A DNA stretch of 31,085 bases, taken from JAWPMV01 sp038527215 (GTDB taxonomy: Bacteria > Bacteroidota > Bacteroidia > J057). Below are positions 1 to 8,195 of the stretch, piece after piece (position 1 is the first letter of the stretch; every line of letters starts with the position of its first letter). Location: assembly GCA_038527215.1 (NCBI GenBank), contig JBCBGC010000097.1:1-31085 (forward strand). Reading direction: 5' to 3'. The position numbers and the translations under genes were made by a program. The notes under the pieces are model-generated. The model was not told the origin of the DNA. It worked only from the letters and a program-made list of their open reading frames with translations, and did no database searches.

Positions 1-1385
1 ATACGAGGGCCGAAAAAATTGATCATGAAAATGGGCACGATGCAAGCAGGAGCCAGTTTTTGGTGATTACCCTGATTTGCTCCATCCTGTTTGCCTTTCT
101 AAAAAACTATACGCCCCGGGTCTTCTTCGACAATCAACGCCTGGTGCTGATTTTAGTAACCATTCTGTTGACGGTAGGGGCGATGGTCATCAGCGCAAAA
201 CTGATTGGCATTGCTGAGAAAATGGCGGACATTCTGGGCCCCAATGTCAACCTGAGCTATATATACCTGGCTCCTGCTTGCATCGTGCCCATTTTCATGA
301 TCAATTTTTTCGGCCCTCGTATAGCCTATATGGCCAACCTGGTGGTGGCGCTGCTGGGCGGGATTTTGATTCAGCAGGGGCTTGAGTTTGTATTTGTGCA
401 AATCATGGCTGGCACCCTGGCGGTCTACAGCTTGAGAAACCTCAGAGAGCGGGAGGAGTTCTTCCTGACGCTTCTCTTGATCTTCCTGGCCTATTGTGTG
501 TCCTACATCGCTTTCAACTTATACAGTAAAGGAGGCTGGGCTGAAATAAATTACCGCACCATCTTGTTGTTTGGCATCAACATGGTGTTTACCGTGATCG
601 GCTACAACTTTATTTACCTCTTCGAGCAGGTTTTTGGGGCTACCTCTGACCTCAGTTTATTGGAGTTGCTGGATACGAATCATCCTTTGTTGAAGGAAAT
701 GCACCGAAAGGCTCCCGGGACTTTTCAGCACTCAACCCAGGTGGCGAATATTGCAGAGTCCGTGATCAACGAAATCGGGGGGAATGCTTTACTGATCCAT
801 GTAGCCGCTCTATATCACGATGTGGGGAAAATGGCCCATCCTGGCTACTTTATAGAGAATATGTCGGAAGAAGGGAAAAAGGCTAATCCGCATTTGAAAA
901 TCCCTCCGGAAGAAAGTGCCCGCATCATCATCGGACATGTCAAGGAAGGGGTGGAACTGGCCAAAAAGCACCATCTTCCCAAAGAAATCATCCATTTTGT
1001 CGAAACCCACCATGGAACGACCCGGGTAGAATATTTTTACCGGATGTGGTTAGAAAATGGCGGGAATCCTGAAGAGGGCGATGCCCTTTTTAGATATCCT
1101 GGCCCACGACCCTTCACCAAAGAAATGGCGGTGCTGATGATCTCTGATTCTATGGAAGCGGCCGCCCGGTCCATTCCGCATCCTACCCCGGAGAAAATTG
1201 AAATGATGGTGAACAAAATCCTGGATTTCAAGATCAAGGATGGGCAGTTGGATGACTCAAATCTCACTTTCCGGGACATCAGTAATATTCGGAAAATTGT
1301 GGTTCAGCAGTTGCTGAGTATTCACCATGCCCGGATAGAATATCCGGATACACCAGAAGAATTGGTTCCTGAGACTGAGACTTAA
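1..1385 (+). CDS. 7TM-HD family phosphohydrolase (PgpH-like), 5'-truncated
   Basis: The reading frame is open to the left edge (codons from position 3 have no stop), so the N-terminus lies outside the window. The visible part starts in the membrane region: several hydrophobic helices run to about position 640. A cytoplasmic HD domain follows. Its metal-binding His-Asp pair is encoded at 816-821 in ALYHDVGK, with an upstream HSTQV histidine and downstream IIGHVKEG and ETHHGT motifs. Characterised relatives such as Listeria PgpH hydrolyse the second messenger c-di-AMP at the inner membrane; that activity is inferred here from the family. The family also has a large N-terminal extracellular domain, not visible here. 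The TTG at 60 is internal and not the start. The gene is convergent with queG, with two bases between the stop codons. Confidence 0.9.
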   Translation, partial: TRAEKIDHENGHDASRSQFLVITLICSILFAFLKNYTPRVFFDNQRLVLILVTILLTVGAMVISAKLIGIAEKMADILGPNVNLSYIYLAPACIVPIFMINFFGPRIAYMANLVVALLGGILIQQGLEFVFVQIMAGTLAVYSLRNLREREEFFLTLLLIFLAYCVSYIAFNLYSKGGWAEINYRTILLFGINMVFTVIGYNFIYLFEQVFGATSDLSLLELLDTNHPLLKEMHRKAPGTFQHSTQVANIAESVINEIGGNALLIHVAALYHDVGKMAHPGYFIENMSEEGKKANPHLKIPPEESARIIIGHVKEGVELAKKHHLPKEIIHFVETHHGTTRVEYFYRMWLENGGNPEEGDALFRYPGPRPFTKEMAVLMISDSMEAAARSIPHPTPEKIEMMVNKILDFKIKDGQLDDSNLTFRDISNIRKIVVQQLLSIHHARIEYPDTPEELVPETET

Positions 1386-1391
1386 TCTCAG
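1375..1391. terminator. Hairpin spanning two convergent stop codons (possible bidirectional terminator)
   Basis: CTGAGA (1375-1380) and TCTCAG (1386-1391) form a perfect 6-bp stem around a CTTAA loop. A competing 7-bp pairing uses CCTGAGA at 1368-1374 with 1386-1392. The stem covers the stop codons of both facing genes. No T-run follows on either strand, so intrinsic termination is doubtful. Confidence 0.3.
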
Positions 1392-2326
1392 GAAGCGGGG
1401 GAGTTATTTCCCATCCAGACTTTGAGGTTGTCCTTCATTTTCTCCCATTTTATCCGATCCATGGCTGTCTTTCGACGGAGCTTTTTGAAGGCTTTTTCGT
1501 CTATCTCTTCCCAGGCTTCTACATCATAGTGGTGGTGTCCCAGGGGTTCAAATCCAGGCTCGGTATGTGCCTGAGAAAATCGATTCCAGGGACAGACCTC
1601 CTGGCATATATCGCAGCCATAGACCCAACCTTCGGTGGCTTCCCGATAAGCATCTGGCATATTTTCCCGGAGCTCAATGGTGAGATAAGAAATGCACTTT
1701 TGCGCATCGATCTGGTAAGGAGTCAGGGCATCGGTGGGGCAAGCGTCCAGGCAACGGGTACAGGTTCCGCAATAATCTTTGATTGGGGCATCATAGGCCA
1801 GTTCCAGGTCCAGGATGATTTCGCCAATAAAAAAGTAAGAGCCTTTTTGGGGAGTGATGAGGTTGGTGTGCTTGCCGATCCAGCCCAGGCCGCTCTTTTT
1901 AGCCCAGGCCTTGTCCATCACGGGCGCTGAATCCACGAAGACCCTCCCAGCCACCTCGCTCCCTACCCAGGCCTGAATGTCCCGGAACAGCTCATATAAT
2001 TTCTTTTTGAGGACTTTATGATAGTCCTGCCCCCAGGCATAGCGGGAGATTTTGGGCTGGTTAGCTGGCAGGTTTGGCTCAGCCGGATAATAATTATGAA
2101 TCAGGCTGATCACTGATTTAGCCCCCTCTACCAATAATCTCGGATCAAGCCTTTTGTCAAAATGATTTTCCATGTAGGACATTTTGCCATGTAGGCCTTG
2201 ATTTAGCCATTTTTCCAGGTCAAAGGCTTCCTCTTCCAGAAACTCAGCCTGGGAAATCCCGACCATATCAAAGCCCTGCCGCAATCCTTCGGACTTGATT
2301 TGTTGGCTAAGTTGGATGATGTCCAT
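1388..2326 (-). CDS. queG: Epoxyqueuosine reductase QueG
   Basis: This enzyme performs the last step of queuosine tRNA modification: reduction of epoxyqueuosine to queuosine in anticodon position 34, using cobalamin and two 4Fe-4S clusters. The 312-residue product has the catalytic aspartate in VDSAPVMDKAW (about residue 132). It has a ferredoxin-like cluster motif CGTCTRCLDACP (Cys 186, 189, 192, 196) and a second set around Cys 211 and CDICQEVCP (Cys 238, 241, 245). Length is near that of short QueG proteins without the C-terminal HEAT repeats. The ATG at 2326 is the natural start. No other queuosine gene is nearby, which is usual for this housekeeping function. It is divergent from the secreted-protein operon starting at 2415. 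Confidence 0.95.
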   Translation of the reverse strand: MDIIQLSQQIKSEGLRQGFDMVGISQAEFLEEEAFDLEKWLNQGLHGKMSYMENHFDKRLDPRLLVEGAKSVISLIHNYYPAEPNLPANQPKISRYAWGQDYHKVLKKKLYELFRDIQAWVGSEVAGRVFVDSAPVMDKAWAKKSGLGWIGKHTNLITPQKGSYFFIGEIILDLELAYDAPIKDYCGTCTRCLDACPTDALTPYQIDAQKCISYLTIELRENMPDAYREATEGWVYGCDICQEVCPWNRFSQAHTEPGFEPLGHHHYDVEAWEEIDEKAFKKLRRKTAMDRIKWEKMKDNLKVWMGNNSPAS

Positions 2327-2374
2327 GTTATGAATTTAGCAGAGAGTGAAATGGTTTTCAAAGAGTATTTTCTG

Positions 2375-2382
2375 TAAATTTG
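2375..2382 (+). promoter_or_regulatory. Candidate Bacteroidota -7 element
   Basis: TAAATTTG matches the Bacteroidota -7 consensus TAnnTTTG exactly and ends 32 bases before the ATG at 2415. No clear TTTG -33 element lies 19-21 bases upstream (only a T-rich stretch), so support is partial. It would drive the four-gene run 2415-5991. Confidence 0.4.
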
Positions 2383-2414
2383 AAACAATTTATTTTGCCC
2401 TTCGAAATACGTAC

Positions 2415-2969
2415 ATGGTGAAAAAAGGCGCGATCGTTCTCTCCTTGTTCTTCTTCTTGTTTGATTCCCTGTCAGCCCAGAAACGCCTGGCCTCTGATTT
2501 TCCCGGCTCCCGGGATGGCTTGGCTGCTATGCTGCAATATATCATTCAAGCCTCACCAAAGGAAAGAAAAGCCTTGAATGAATCTCTCAAACCTGATTTG
2601 GAGGATTGCCAGGCGGTATTTACCCCCGATGTGGCCCAGAAGATCTTCCGCTATCAAAAGAAACTCAACCGCACGGCCCGCATCGTTATTCGGCCGTTGA
2701 TGAATAAACAAACAGATTATCTCCTTTGGGGTAGCAATTCGCATGGACTTTCCGTCTATGAAGGTGAAGCCCGATATTTTCCTGGAGGATATAAAGAAAT
2801 CTCCCACTATCTACAGGATAACTTTGTCTTTTATCGGGTGAAATTTATTGAGCCCGGGCGCAAATTAGGGAGTGCCTATGACATGCTGGTTTACATTGAT
2901 GGAAACTGGCGCCTGATTCACCGACCCTGGGCTGCCCTGGTAGAACATAAACCGCTCACGTTGGATTGA
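2415..2969 (+). CDS. Small secreted protein of unknown function
   Basis: I do not recognise this family. The start is placed at the ATG at 2415, not at the upstream in-frame ATG at 2346, because a typical signal peptide begins there: MVKKG, then a Leu/Phe-rich core, then a likely signal peptidase I site after SLSA (about residue 21). That gives a 184-residue product of about 163 residues once mature. The mature part has an alpha-helical first half and a beta-rich second half ending with conserved-looking YIDGNWRLIHRPWAAL, reminiscent of small single-domain periplasmic proteins. There is one Cys, so no internal disulphide. It is the first gene of a likely operon; the next coding start is 57 bases downstream. 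Confidence 0.75.
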   Translation: MVKKGAIVLSLFFFLFDSLSAQKRLASDFPGSRDGLAAMLQYIIQASPKERKALNESLKPDLEDCQAVFTPDVAQKIFRYQKKLNRTARIVIRPLMNKQTDYLLWGSNSHGLSVYEGEARYFPGGYKEISHYLQDNFVFYRVKFIEPGRKLGSAYDMLVYIDGNWRLIHRPWAALVEHKPLTLD

Positions 2970-3026
2970 CGCAGCTGCTCCGATCCTGCGATTAGGGTGA
3001 AGCTAGTTAAACTTGTCCCAACCCAT

Positions 3027-3716
3027 ATGATGAAATTTTTTTCCTTAAAGCGTTTCAGGCTCCTGGCTTTGATAACGCTGACGATGAGCTGTGCCCAGGT
3101 GCAGGCGCAGAAGCGGGCTGAAAAGAAGGCTGAGAAAAAGGCCGAGAAGGCCGAGAAAAAAGCCGAGAAGGCACAGCGGAGACCTATCGTATTTAATGAT
3201 GGCAAAATAAATGTGGCCTACTTCGGGGGGCATTTGGTCCATCCGGGAGTCAGTGTTCGATATGAAAAGGCCCTCAAAGCCTGGCCCTCGAAAAGGCGAC
3301 CTGAAAAGCGCCATAAGCAATGGCTCATCAGTGGACAGGCCGCCACTTTTGTCCATCCCCACCAAAATGCCTATGCCATAGCCACGGCTGGCATCCTGTA
3401 CCGTAAAACCGGGGCCAAAGGCTGGCGCAAAGAAGTAGGCTTAGACCTGGGACTGATACGTTCCACGCATTTACAGGCTACCCTGGGCGTAGATGAGGGC
3501 GAAATCTATCAGCGAACCCTGGCTGGTCAGTGGGGAAACTGGTCAGCGCTTTATCTTGGTCTGGGGCGAATCCAGTATCTCCGAAAAAAAACCATGGTTA
3601 CGGCCTGGCATGCTCGATTCTACCTGGCTGCTCAAACCCCCTATAACCATGCTTATTCCCTCCATCCCATGCTCAGCCTGGGCATAGACCTTCCTCAGCC
3701 TGTTGCTCGCCCTTAA
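3027..3716 (+). CDS. Exported protein with Lys/Ala/Glu repeat, unknown function
   Basis: The product has 229 residues from the ATG at 3027; a GTG at 2997 is in frame but would put extra residues before the signal sequence. The N-terminal hydrophobic segment ends in LTMSCAQVQAQ. This allows either lipidation at Cys22 (an imperfect lipobox) or signal peptidase I cleavage after Ala27. A highly charged A-E-K-K repeat tract follows at residues 29-52. The rest, from about residue 55, is rich in predicted beta strands with aromatic residues (VNVAYFGGH-like, GILYRKTGAKGW), which could be a small outer-membrane-associated barrel. No known domain is recognised. The next gene starts 11 bases later, so co-transcription is likely. 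Confidence 0.7.
   Translation: MMKFFSLKRFRLLALITLTMSCAQVQAQKRAEKKAEKKAEKAEKKAEKAQRRPIVFNDGKINVAYFGGHLVHPGVSVRYEKALKAWPSKRRPEKRHKQWLISGQAATFVHPHQNAYAIATAGILYRKTGAKGWRKEVGLDLGLIRSTHLQATLGVDEGEIYQRTLAGQWGNWSALYLGLGRIQYLRKKTMVTAWHARFYLAAQTPYNHAYSLHPMLSLGIDLPQPVARP
3111..3173 (+). repeat. Low-complexity AEKK codon repeat inside the exported protein
   Basis: About 20 codons alternate between GCN, GAG/GAA and AAG/AAA, giving short AEK and AEKK units directly after the signal sequence. Synonymous codons vary between units, so this is a protein-level repeat and not a recent slippage expansion. Confidence 0.8.
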
Positions 3717-3727
3717 GTGCTTTTGAT

Positions 3728-4759
3728 ATGAAACATACATTCCTACCGATCATATTTCTGTTGCTTACCTTTTTCCTCAGTTGTAAGCCTGATGCCCCCT
3801 TTGTGGAGCGTTTTTTCTTTGAACATGATGGGGCCCGACTGGCCGTTCAGGTGGATGGGAACCTCTCTTCCAACGTCATGATTTTATTCTTGCATGGAGG
3901 TCCTGGAGGCAATGGCTATGAGTATAACCAGGGGAAATACACCCAATTGCTGGAAGAGCAGTATGCCATGGTATATCTCGACCAGCGCGGACAGGGGTCT
4001 TCCCAGGGTCGGTACAGTGGCGATGATATCACGCTGCAGCAGTTTTCGGATGATATTGATGGCCTGGTGGACTTGCTGAAACTGCGGTATGGAACAGAAA
4101 AGAAAATCTTTCTGGCCGGGCACAGTTGGGGCGGCACGACCGGAACCCACTGCCTGCTGCATACCCCGATCCAGTCAAAACTGGCCGGCTGGATAGAGAT
4201 GAGTGGGGCACATGATATTCCTTTGATCAATCGCTCAGCCATCGAAATGTTCCTAACCATCGGTCAGGCGGAAATAGATCAGGGCAATAATGTGGAAGAT
4301 TGGCAGGAAATAGTAGACTTTGCCAACCGGGTAGACACCCTTAATATCACGGAGGATCAAGGTGGGGTGATCAACGGGTTTGGCTTTCGGGCAGAAGGCC
4401 TGGTCGTTCGCCTGGAAGGGAGACCGGTTGCTGAAGTGGCTTCAGACCGCTTCCTCATCTCGCCTATTGCGCCCCTTACCGGATTGGTGGCGGGTCAGAT
4501 GACTTCCGGGCAAATCCTGGAGGAGACCGAACAAACCAGTCTCACTGATCGTCTTTCGGAGGTCACGATTCCCACCCTTTTGTTATGGGGAAAATACGAT
4601 TTCGTCGTCCCGCCGCGCCTGGGTCAAACCGCTTTAAACGAAATTGGCACAGCTGACAAGTCTTTGGTTATCTTTGAGGAATCTGGTCATAGTCCCATGA
4701 GTAATGAACCAGAAGCCTTTGTACAGGCCATCATCGACTTTGTCGAGGCGTATCGTTGA
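3728..4759 (+). CDS. Alpha/beta-hydrolase lipoprotein, S33 prolyl-aminopeptidase-like
   Basis: This 343-residue product begins with a lipoprotein signal (LTFFLSC, lipidated Cys19), so it is probably anchored in a membrane facing the periplasm. The alpha/beta-hydrolase fold is clear: oxyanion motif HGGPGG (56-61), DQRGQGSS (85-92), nucleophile elbow GHSWGG (Ser133), acid Asp291 in GKYDFVVP and His321 in ESGHSP. HGGPGG and DQRG are typical of the proline iminopeptidase subgroup (S33), which removes N-terminal proline or other residues from peptides. The actual substrate is not shown by the sequence. The stop at 4757-4759 lies 17 bases before the next start, suggesting an operon with the downstream hydrolase-OsmC fusion. 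Confidence 0.85.
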   Translation: MKHTFLPIIFLLLTFFLSCKPDAPFVERFFFEHDGARLAVQVDGNLSSNVMILFLHGGPGGNGYEYNQGKYTQLLEEQYAMVYLDQRGQGSSQGRYSGDDITLQQFSDDIDGLVDLLKLRYGTEKKIFLAGHSWGGTTGTHCLLHTPIQSKLAGWIEMSGAHDIPLINRSAIEMFLTIGQAEIDQGNNVEDWQEIVDFANRVDTLNITEDQGGVINGFGFRAEGLVVRLEGRPVAEVASDRFLISPIAPLTGLVAGQMTSGQILEETEQTSLTDRLSEVTIPTLLLWGKYDFVVPPRLGQTALNEIGTADKSLVIFEESGHSPMSNEPEAFVQAIIDFVEAYR

Positions 4760-4776
4760 CAATTGATCATCCGAAA

Positions 4777-5991
4777 ATGAAAACCCATCGATTTTCCTTC
4801 CTGAACCGGGACGGCTTAGCCCTTTCGGCCATCATTGATTTTCCCGTAGGTGAAAAACCGCGTGCCTTTGCCATTTTTGCCCATTGCTTTACCTGCGGCA
4901 AAAACCTCAAGGGAGAGCGTAACATTAGTTTGGCCATGACCCAGGAGGGATTGGCCGTGTTTCGCTTTGATTTCACCGGCATAGGGGAAAGTGAAGGGGA
5001 ATTTAGCGATACCAATTTTTCTACCAATGTTCAGGACATCGTGGACGCTGCCAATTACCTGGCGGAACATTATAAAGCCCCTCAATTAATCGTCGGTCAT
5101 TCCCTGGGAGGAGCAGCTGTGTTATATGCTGCGAGCTTCATTCCTTCCTTACGAGCGGTAGCGACCATTGCTGCGCCTGCCTCTCCGGACCATGTGCAGC
5201 ATCTTTTTGGGGCGATGCAGCAGCGCATCAACACAGAAGGCGAGGCGCAGGTGATGATAGCCGGCAGACCTTTTACCATCCGAAAGCACTTCCTGGAAGA
5301 TATAAAAGGGGTGGATTTGGCGGAAAAAATCCAGGAATTGAAAAAGCCGCTATTGGTCATGCATTCTCCACAGGATCAGGTAGTAGAGATTGAAAATGCC
5401 AAAAAGATCTACCTTGAGGCCTGGCATCCCAAGAGTTTCCTTTCTTTGGATGGGGCGGATCATTTGCTACTCAGGAAAGCGGATTCGCGCTATGCTGGCA
5501 ACATGATCGCCAATTGGGCCAGTCGGTACCTGGAGGAGGAGGAAAAGGAGCCTTTGCTTACGGATAAGCAAGCGGTTGTGCGCACTGGGCCTGGCAGCTA
5601 TACCACTGAAATCAGGACGGGCAAGCACAATTTGCTGGCGGATGAACCCGAAAGAGTAGGAGGGGACGATTTAGGCCCTTCTCCCTACGATCTACTTTTG
5701 GCTTCTCTGGGAACCTGCACCTCCATGACCTTGCGCATGTACGCAGATCGGAAAAAATGGCCTTTGCAAGAAGTAAGGGTTCACCTTGAGCATTACAAAG
5801 ACTATCCAGAGGATGCCGGACATATGGATGATCCAAAGAGTAAGCTGGATCATATCGAACGGGAGGTGGAATTAGAGGGGCCGTTGGACGAAGAACAGCG
5901 TGCCCGCTTATTGGAAATAGCCGACCGCTGTCCGGTACACCGGACGCTGCATAGTGAAATTGTCGTGAAAACGAAGTTGAGGGAAGGCTGA
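4777..5991 (+). CDS. Alpha/beta-hydrolase fused to OsmC-family domain
   Basis: The 404-residue protein contains two enzymes. Residues 1-255 form an alpha/beta hydrolase with a nucleophile in GHSLGG (Ser109), an acid in HSPQDQVV (Asp200) and a His in DGADH (His229). Residues about 265-404 form an OsmC/Ohr-type domain with the two redox cysteines, Cys314 in GTCTS and Cys385 in DRCPVH; this family reduces organic hydroperoxides via those thiols. There is no signal peptide, so it is cytoplasmic. The ATG at 4777 is preferred to a TTG at 4756 that overlaps the previous stop. The fusion is known in other bacteria. A plausible reading is an esterase and a peroxidase acting in turn on acyl peroxides, but this is inference. 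The 3' end faces the EcsC gene with 3 bases between stops. Confidence 0.9.
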   Translation: MKTHRFSFLNRDGLALSAIIDFPVGEKPRAFAIFAHCFTCGKNLKGERNISLAMTQEGLAVFRFDFTGIGESEGEFSDTNFSTNVQDIVDAANYLAEHYKAPQLIVGHSLGGAAVLYAASFIPSLRAVATIAAPASPDHVQHLFGAMQQRINTEGEAQVMIAGRPFTIRKHFLEDIKGVDLAEKIQELKKPLLVMHSPQDQVVEIENAKKIYLEAWHPKSFLSLDGADHLLLRKADSRYAGNMIANWASRYLEEEEKEPLLTDKQAVVRTGPGSYTTEIRTGKHNLLADEPERVGGDDLGPSPYDLLLASLGTCTSMTLRMYADRKKWPLQEVRVHLEHYKDYPEDAGHMDDPKSKLDHIEREVELEGPLDEEQRARLLEIADRCPVHRTLHSEIVVKTKLREG

Positions 5992-5994
5992 GCC

Positions 5995-6888
5995 TCACTC
6001 GATGTCGATCTTGATGGAGCGCTTGCGCCCTTTTTTGTCCAGGAGAAAACGCTCTCTGTACAATTGATAGGCAGCTTCTCCCACATCTTTGAGGTAGACA
6101 TAATTGAATCCGCCGCCAAAAACCGCGCCTAAGCCTGGTACCAGGCCTACCGCTTTTTTGGTGATGGTTCGCTCTATGATTTCCTTGATAATGATTTTGG
6201 ATACAAAGCTGGTGGCACCTCTGCCAATCTGCTTGGTGGCGAAGTCTCCGCCCATCTCTCCGTAAATGCCGGATTCGCGGCCAGCTTCAAAGTCTTTCAA
6301 CTCAGCCAGGGATCGTTGCTTTTGAACCGTGTCAGAGGCCGTAGCGACCTTGAAGACCCGCATCATGTACTCCATTTCAAAGGCTTTGTCCCGATCGGTC
6401 GCGTCTGACGCATTCAGGTCGAAGCCATAGGTCAGAGAAACATGATAGATTTGACGTAAGGAAAGCAGGAAAAGGGTAGGAATATCGGCAATGAGGCCAG
6501 GCCAGCCCACCAATCCGGTACCCACTCCGCTGAGGGCACCGACCCGGGTATTTTGCTCAATAAATTTTTCTGACACGTGATCCAGGTCATGAATACTGGC
6601 TTTTTTCAGATCTGGAATGGCGAAGGCATCTATTTCAAATTCCCTGGCTGCTTCCAGGACATCCGTTTGATTCACGGTCCATTGAGAAGCATCCTGGATT
6701 TTTTCTACTACTTTTTCGGTTAGCCCTGAAGTAGACCCTTTTACATCCTCTGGAATGAACTTAGAGGTCAGCCATGAAATGGGTTTACTGACAAAATCCG
6801 TGGCCCGGTTCAGAAAACTGGGGCTTTGACCCTTCCATTTTGCTATTTCGTCAAGGATCTTATTCTCAGATGCATTTAGTTTTGCCAT
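5995..6888 (-). CDS. EcsC family protein
   Basis: This 297-residue protein resembles the EcsC family, named after a protein in the Bacillus ecs ABC-transporter operon whose biochemical function is unknown. The signature region is a glycine-rich hydrophobic stretch at about residues 138-172 (GTGLVGWPGLIADIPTLF, then LSLRQIYHVSLTYGFD). A second hydrophobic stretch lies near residues 245-265 (KKAVGLVPGLGAVFGGG). These suggest membrane association without a signal peptide. The ATG at 6888 gives a good polar N-terminus. No ABC transporter is next to it, so it stands alone. It diverges from the PLP enzyme gene at 6967, with a 78-base shared upstream region in which I found no convincing promoter. 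Confidence 0.8.
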   Translation of the reverse strand: MAKLNASENKILDEIAKWKGQSPSFLNRATDFVSKPISWLTSKFIPEDVKGSTSGLTEKVVEKIQDASQWTVNQTDVLEAAREFEIDAFAIPDLKKASIHDLDHVSEKFIEQNTRVGALSGVGTGLVGWPGLIADIPTLFLLSLRQIYHVSLTYGFDLNASDATDRDKAFEMEYMMRVFKVATASDTVQKQRSLAELKDFEAGRESGIYGEMGGDFATKQIGRGATSFVSKIIIKEIIERTITKKAVGLVPGLGAVFGGGFNYVYLKDVGEAAYQLYRERFLLDKKGRKRSIKIDIE

Positions 6889-6966
6889 GTGGGCGCGTTT
6901 TGATTTTTTTCTTCCTTATTTTACCTGCCTTTTACCAATAAGGTTTAACCTAAAGATAATAATTGT

Positions 6967-8112
6967 ATGCGATTTGGTACCAAAGCCATTCATGCTGGAG
7001 TTCAACCTGATCCCACAACCGGAGCCATCATGACCCCTATTTACCAGACCAGTACCTATGTACAGGCTGCGCCGGGCGATCATAAGGGATTTGAGTATTC
7101 CAGGACCCATAACCCCACCCGGACTGCGCTGGAACATTCACTGGCTGCCCTGGAAAACGGGCAATATGGCTTGTGCTTTGCTTCTGGTATGGCCGCTGAA
7201 GACGCGGTCATCAAGCTCCTTCAACCTGGAGATGAAGTCATCTCTACCAATGATCTGTATGGCGGTTCGTTCCGCATGTTTACCAAAATTTTTCAGCCCC
7301 TCGGAATCAAGTTCCACTTCGTGGATATGCAGGACCTTGATCAGATAGCTGCTAAAATCAATGACCGCACCAAACTCCTATGGTTGGAAACCCCAACCAA
7401 TCCGCTGCTCAATGTGCTGGATATTCGAGCAATTAGCAAGATGGCCAAGGAGCATGGAATCATGACGGCGGTTGACAATACGTTCTCTTCCCCTTATTTA
7501 CAAAATCCCCTTGATCTGGGGGCAGATATCGTTACCCATTCCATTACCAAGTTCATCAATGGACACTCTGATGTGGTGATGGGCGCCATCATCGTGAAAG
7601 ATGCGGAACTGAATGAGCGCCTGCGCTTTATCCAGAACTCATGCGGCGCTACGCCCGGACCCCAGGATTCATTCCTGGTATTGAGGGGGATCAAGACCCT
7701 GCACCTGCGCATGCGGCAACACGCGGCGAATGGACGGGCCGTGGCTGAATTCCTGGAAGGACATGCCAAGGTCGGGAAGGTTTACTGGCCAGGCCTGGAA
7801 AGCCATCAGGGACACGAAATTGCCAAAAGCCAAATGCGGGACTTTGGGGGCATGATGTCCTTTACCCTGAAGGAGGATAAAATGGAGAACGCCCTCAAGG
7901 TGTTGAGTGGAACGCATCTGTTTTCTCTGGCTGAAAGCCTCGGAGGAGTAGAGTCCTTGATTGGACACCCTGCTTCTATGACCCATGCATCTATTCCTAA
8001 GGAAGAGCGGGAGAAATCCGGCTTAAAGGATACTTTGATCCGACTTTCCGTGGGCGTGGAGGATGCAGAAGATTTGATAGCGGACCTTGATGCCGCGTTG
8101 GGTAAGCTCTAA
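6967..8112 (+). CDS. Cystathionine gamma-synthase / gamma-lyase family PLP enzyme
   Basis: This is a trans-sulfuration enzyme of the Cys/Met-metabolism PLP family, 381 residues, full length. It has the phosphate-binding YSRTHNPT motif (44-51), the cofactor-stacking and ring-nitrogen region AVDNTF (Asp170) and the Schiff-base lysine in THSITKFINGHSD (Lys195). It also has the C-terminal SLGGVESL motif shared by cystathionine gamma-synthase and gamma-lyase. Sequence reading alone does not separate synthase (O-acylhomoserine plus cysteine) from lyase (cystathionine to cysteine). No methionine or cysteine gene is adjacent, so context does not decide it. It is monocistronic, ending at the strong hairpin at 8132-8167. 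Confidence 0.93.
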   Translation: MRFGTKAIHAGVQPDPTTGAIMTPIYQTSTYVQAAPGDHKGFEYSRTHNPTRTALEHSLAALENGQYGLCFASGMAAEDAVIKLLQPGDEVISTNDLYGGSFRMFTKIFQPLGIKFHFVDMQDLDQIAAKINDRTKLLWLETPTNPLLNVLDIRAISKMAKEHGIMTAVDNTFSSPYLQNPLDLGADIVTHSITKFINGHSDVVMGAIIVKDAELNERLRFIQNSCGATPGPQDSFLVLRGIKTLHLRMRQHAANGRAVAEFLEGHAKVGKVYWPGLESHQGHEIAKSQMRDFGGMMSFTLKEDKMENALKVLSGTHLFSLAESLGGVESLIGHPASMTHASIPKEEREKSGLKDTLIRLSVGVEDAEDLIADLDAALGKL

Positions 8113-8121
8113 TGGGCCCTG

Positions 8122-8167
8122 AAAAAAGTATGCCCCCGGAAGCGTATACTTCTCGGGGGCTTTTTTT
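8122..8167 (+). terminator. Intrinsic terminator, possibly bidirectional
   Basis: GCCCCCG (8132-8138) pairs with CGGGGGC (8154-8160); an inner GAAG/CTTC stem closes a CGTATA loop, with one bulged T. A run of seven T follows on the + strand. An A-rich run at 8122-8127 supplies a T-run for the opposite strand, so it can also serve the facing TonB-receptor gene. Confidence 0.9.
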
Positions 8168-8195
8168 ATTAAATCTCTTCAGCGGATTCTCTGAA

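Noticed and set aside
4756..4776. Use of a TTG start overlapping the previous stop for the hydrolase-OsmC gene
   Set aside because: The ATG at 4777 begins just before the conserved strand of the fold, and the added seven residues show no domain role.
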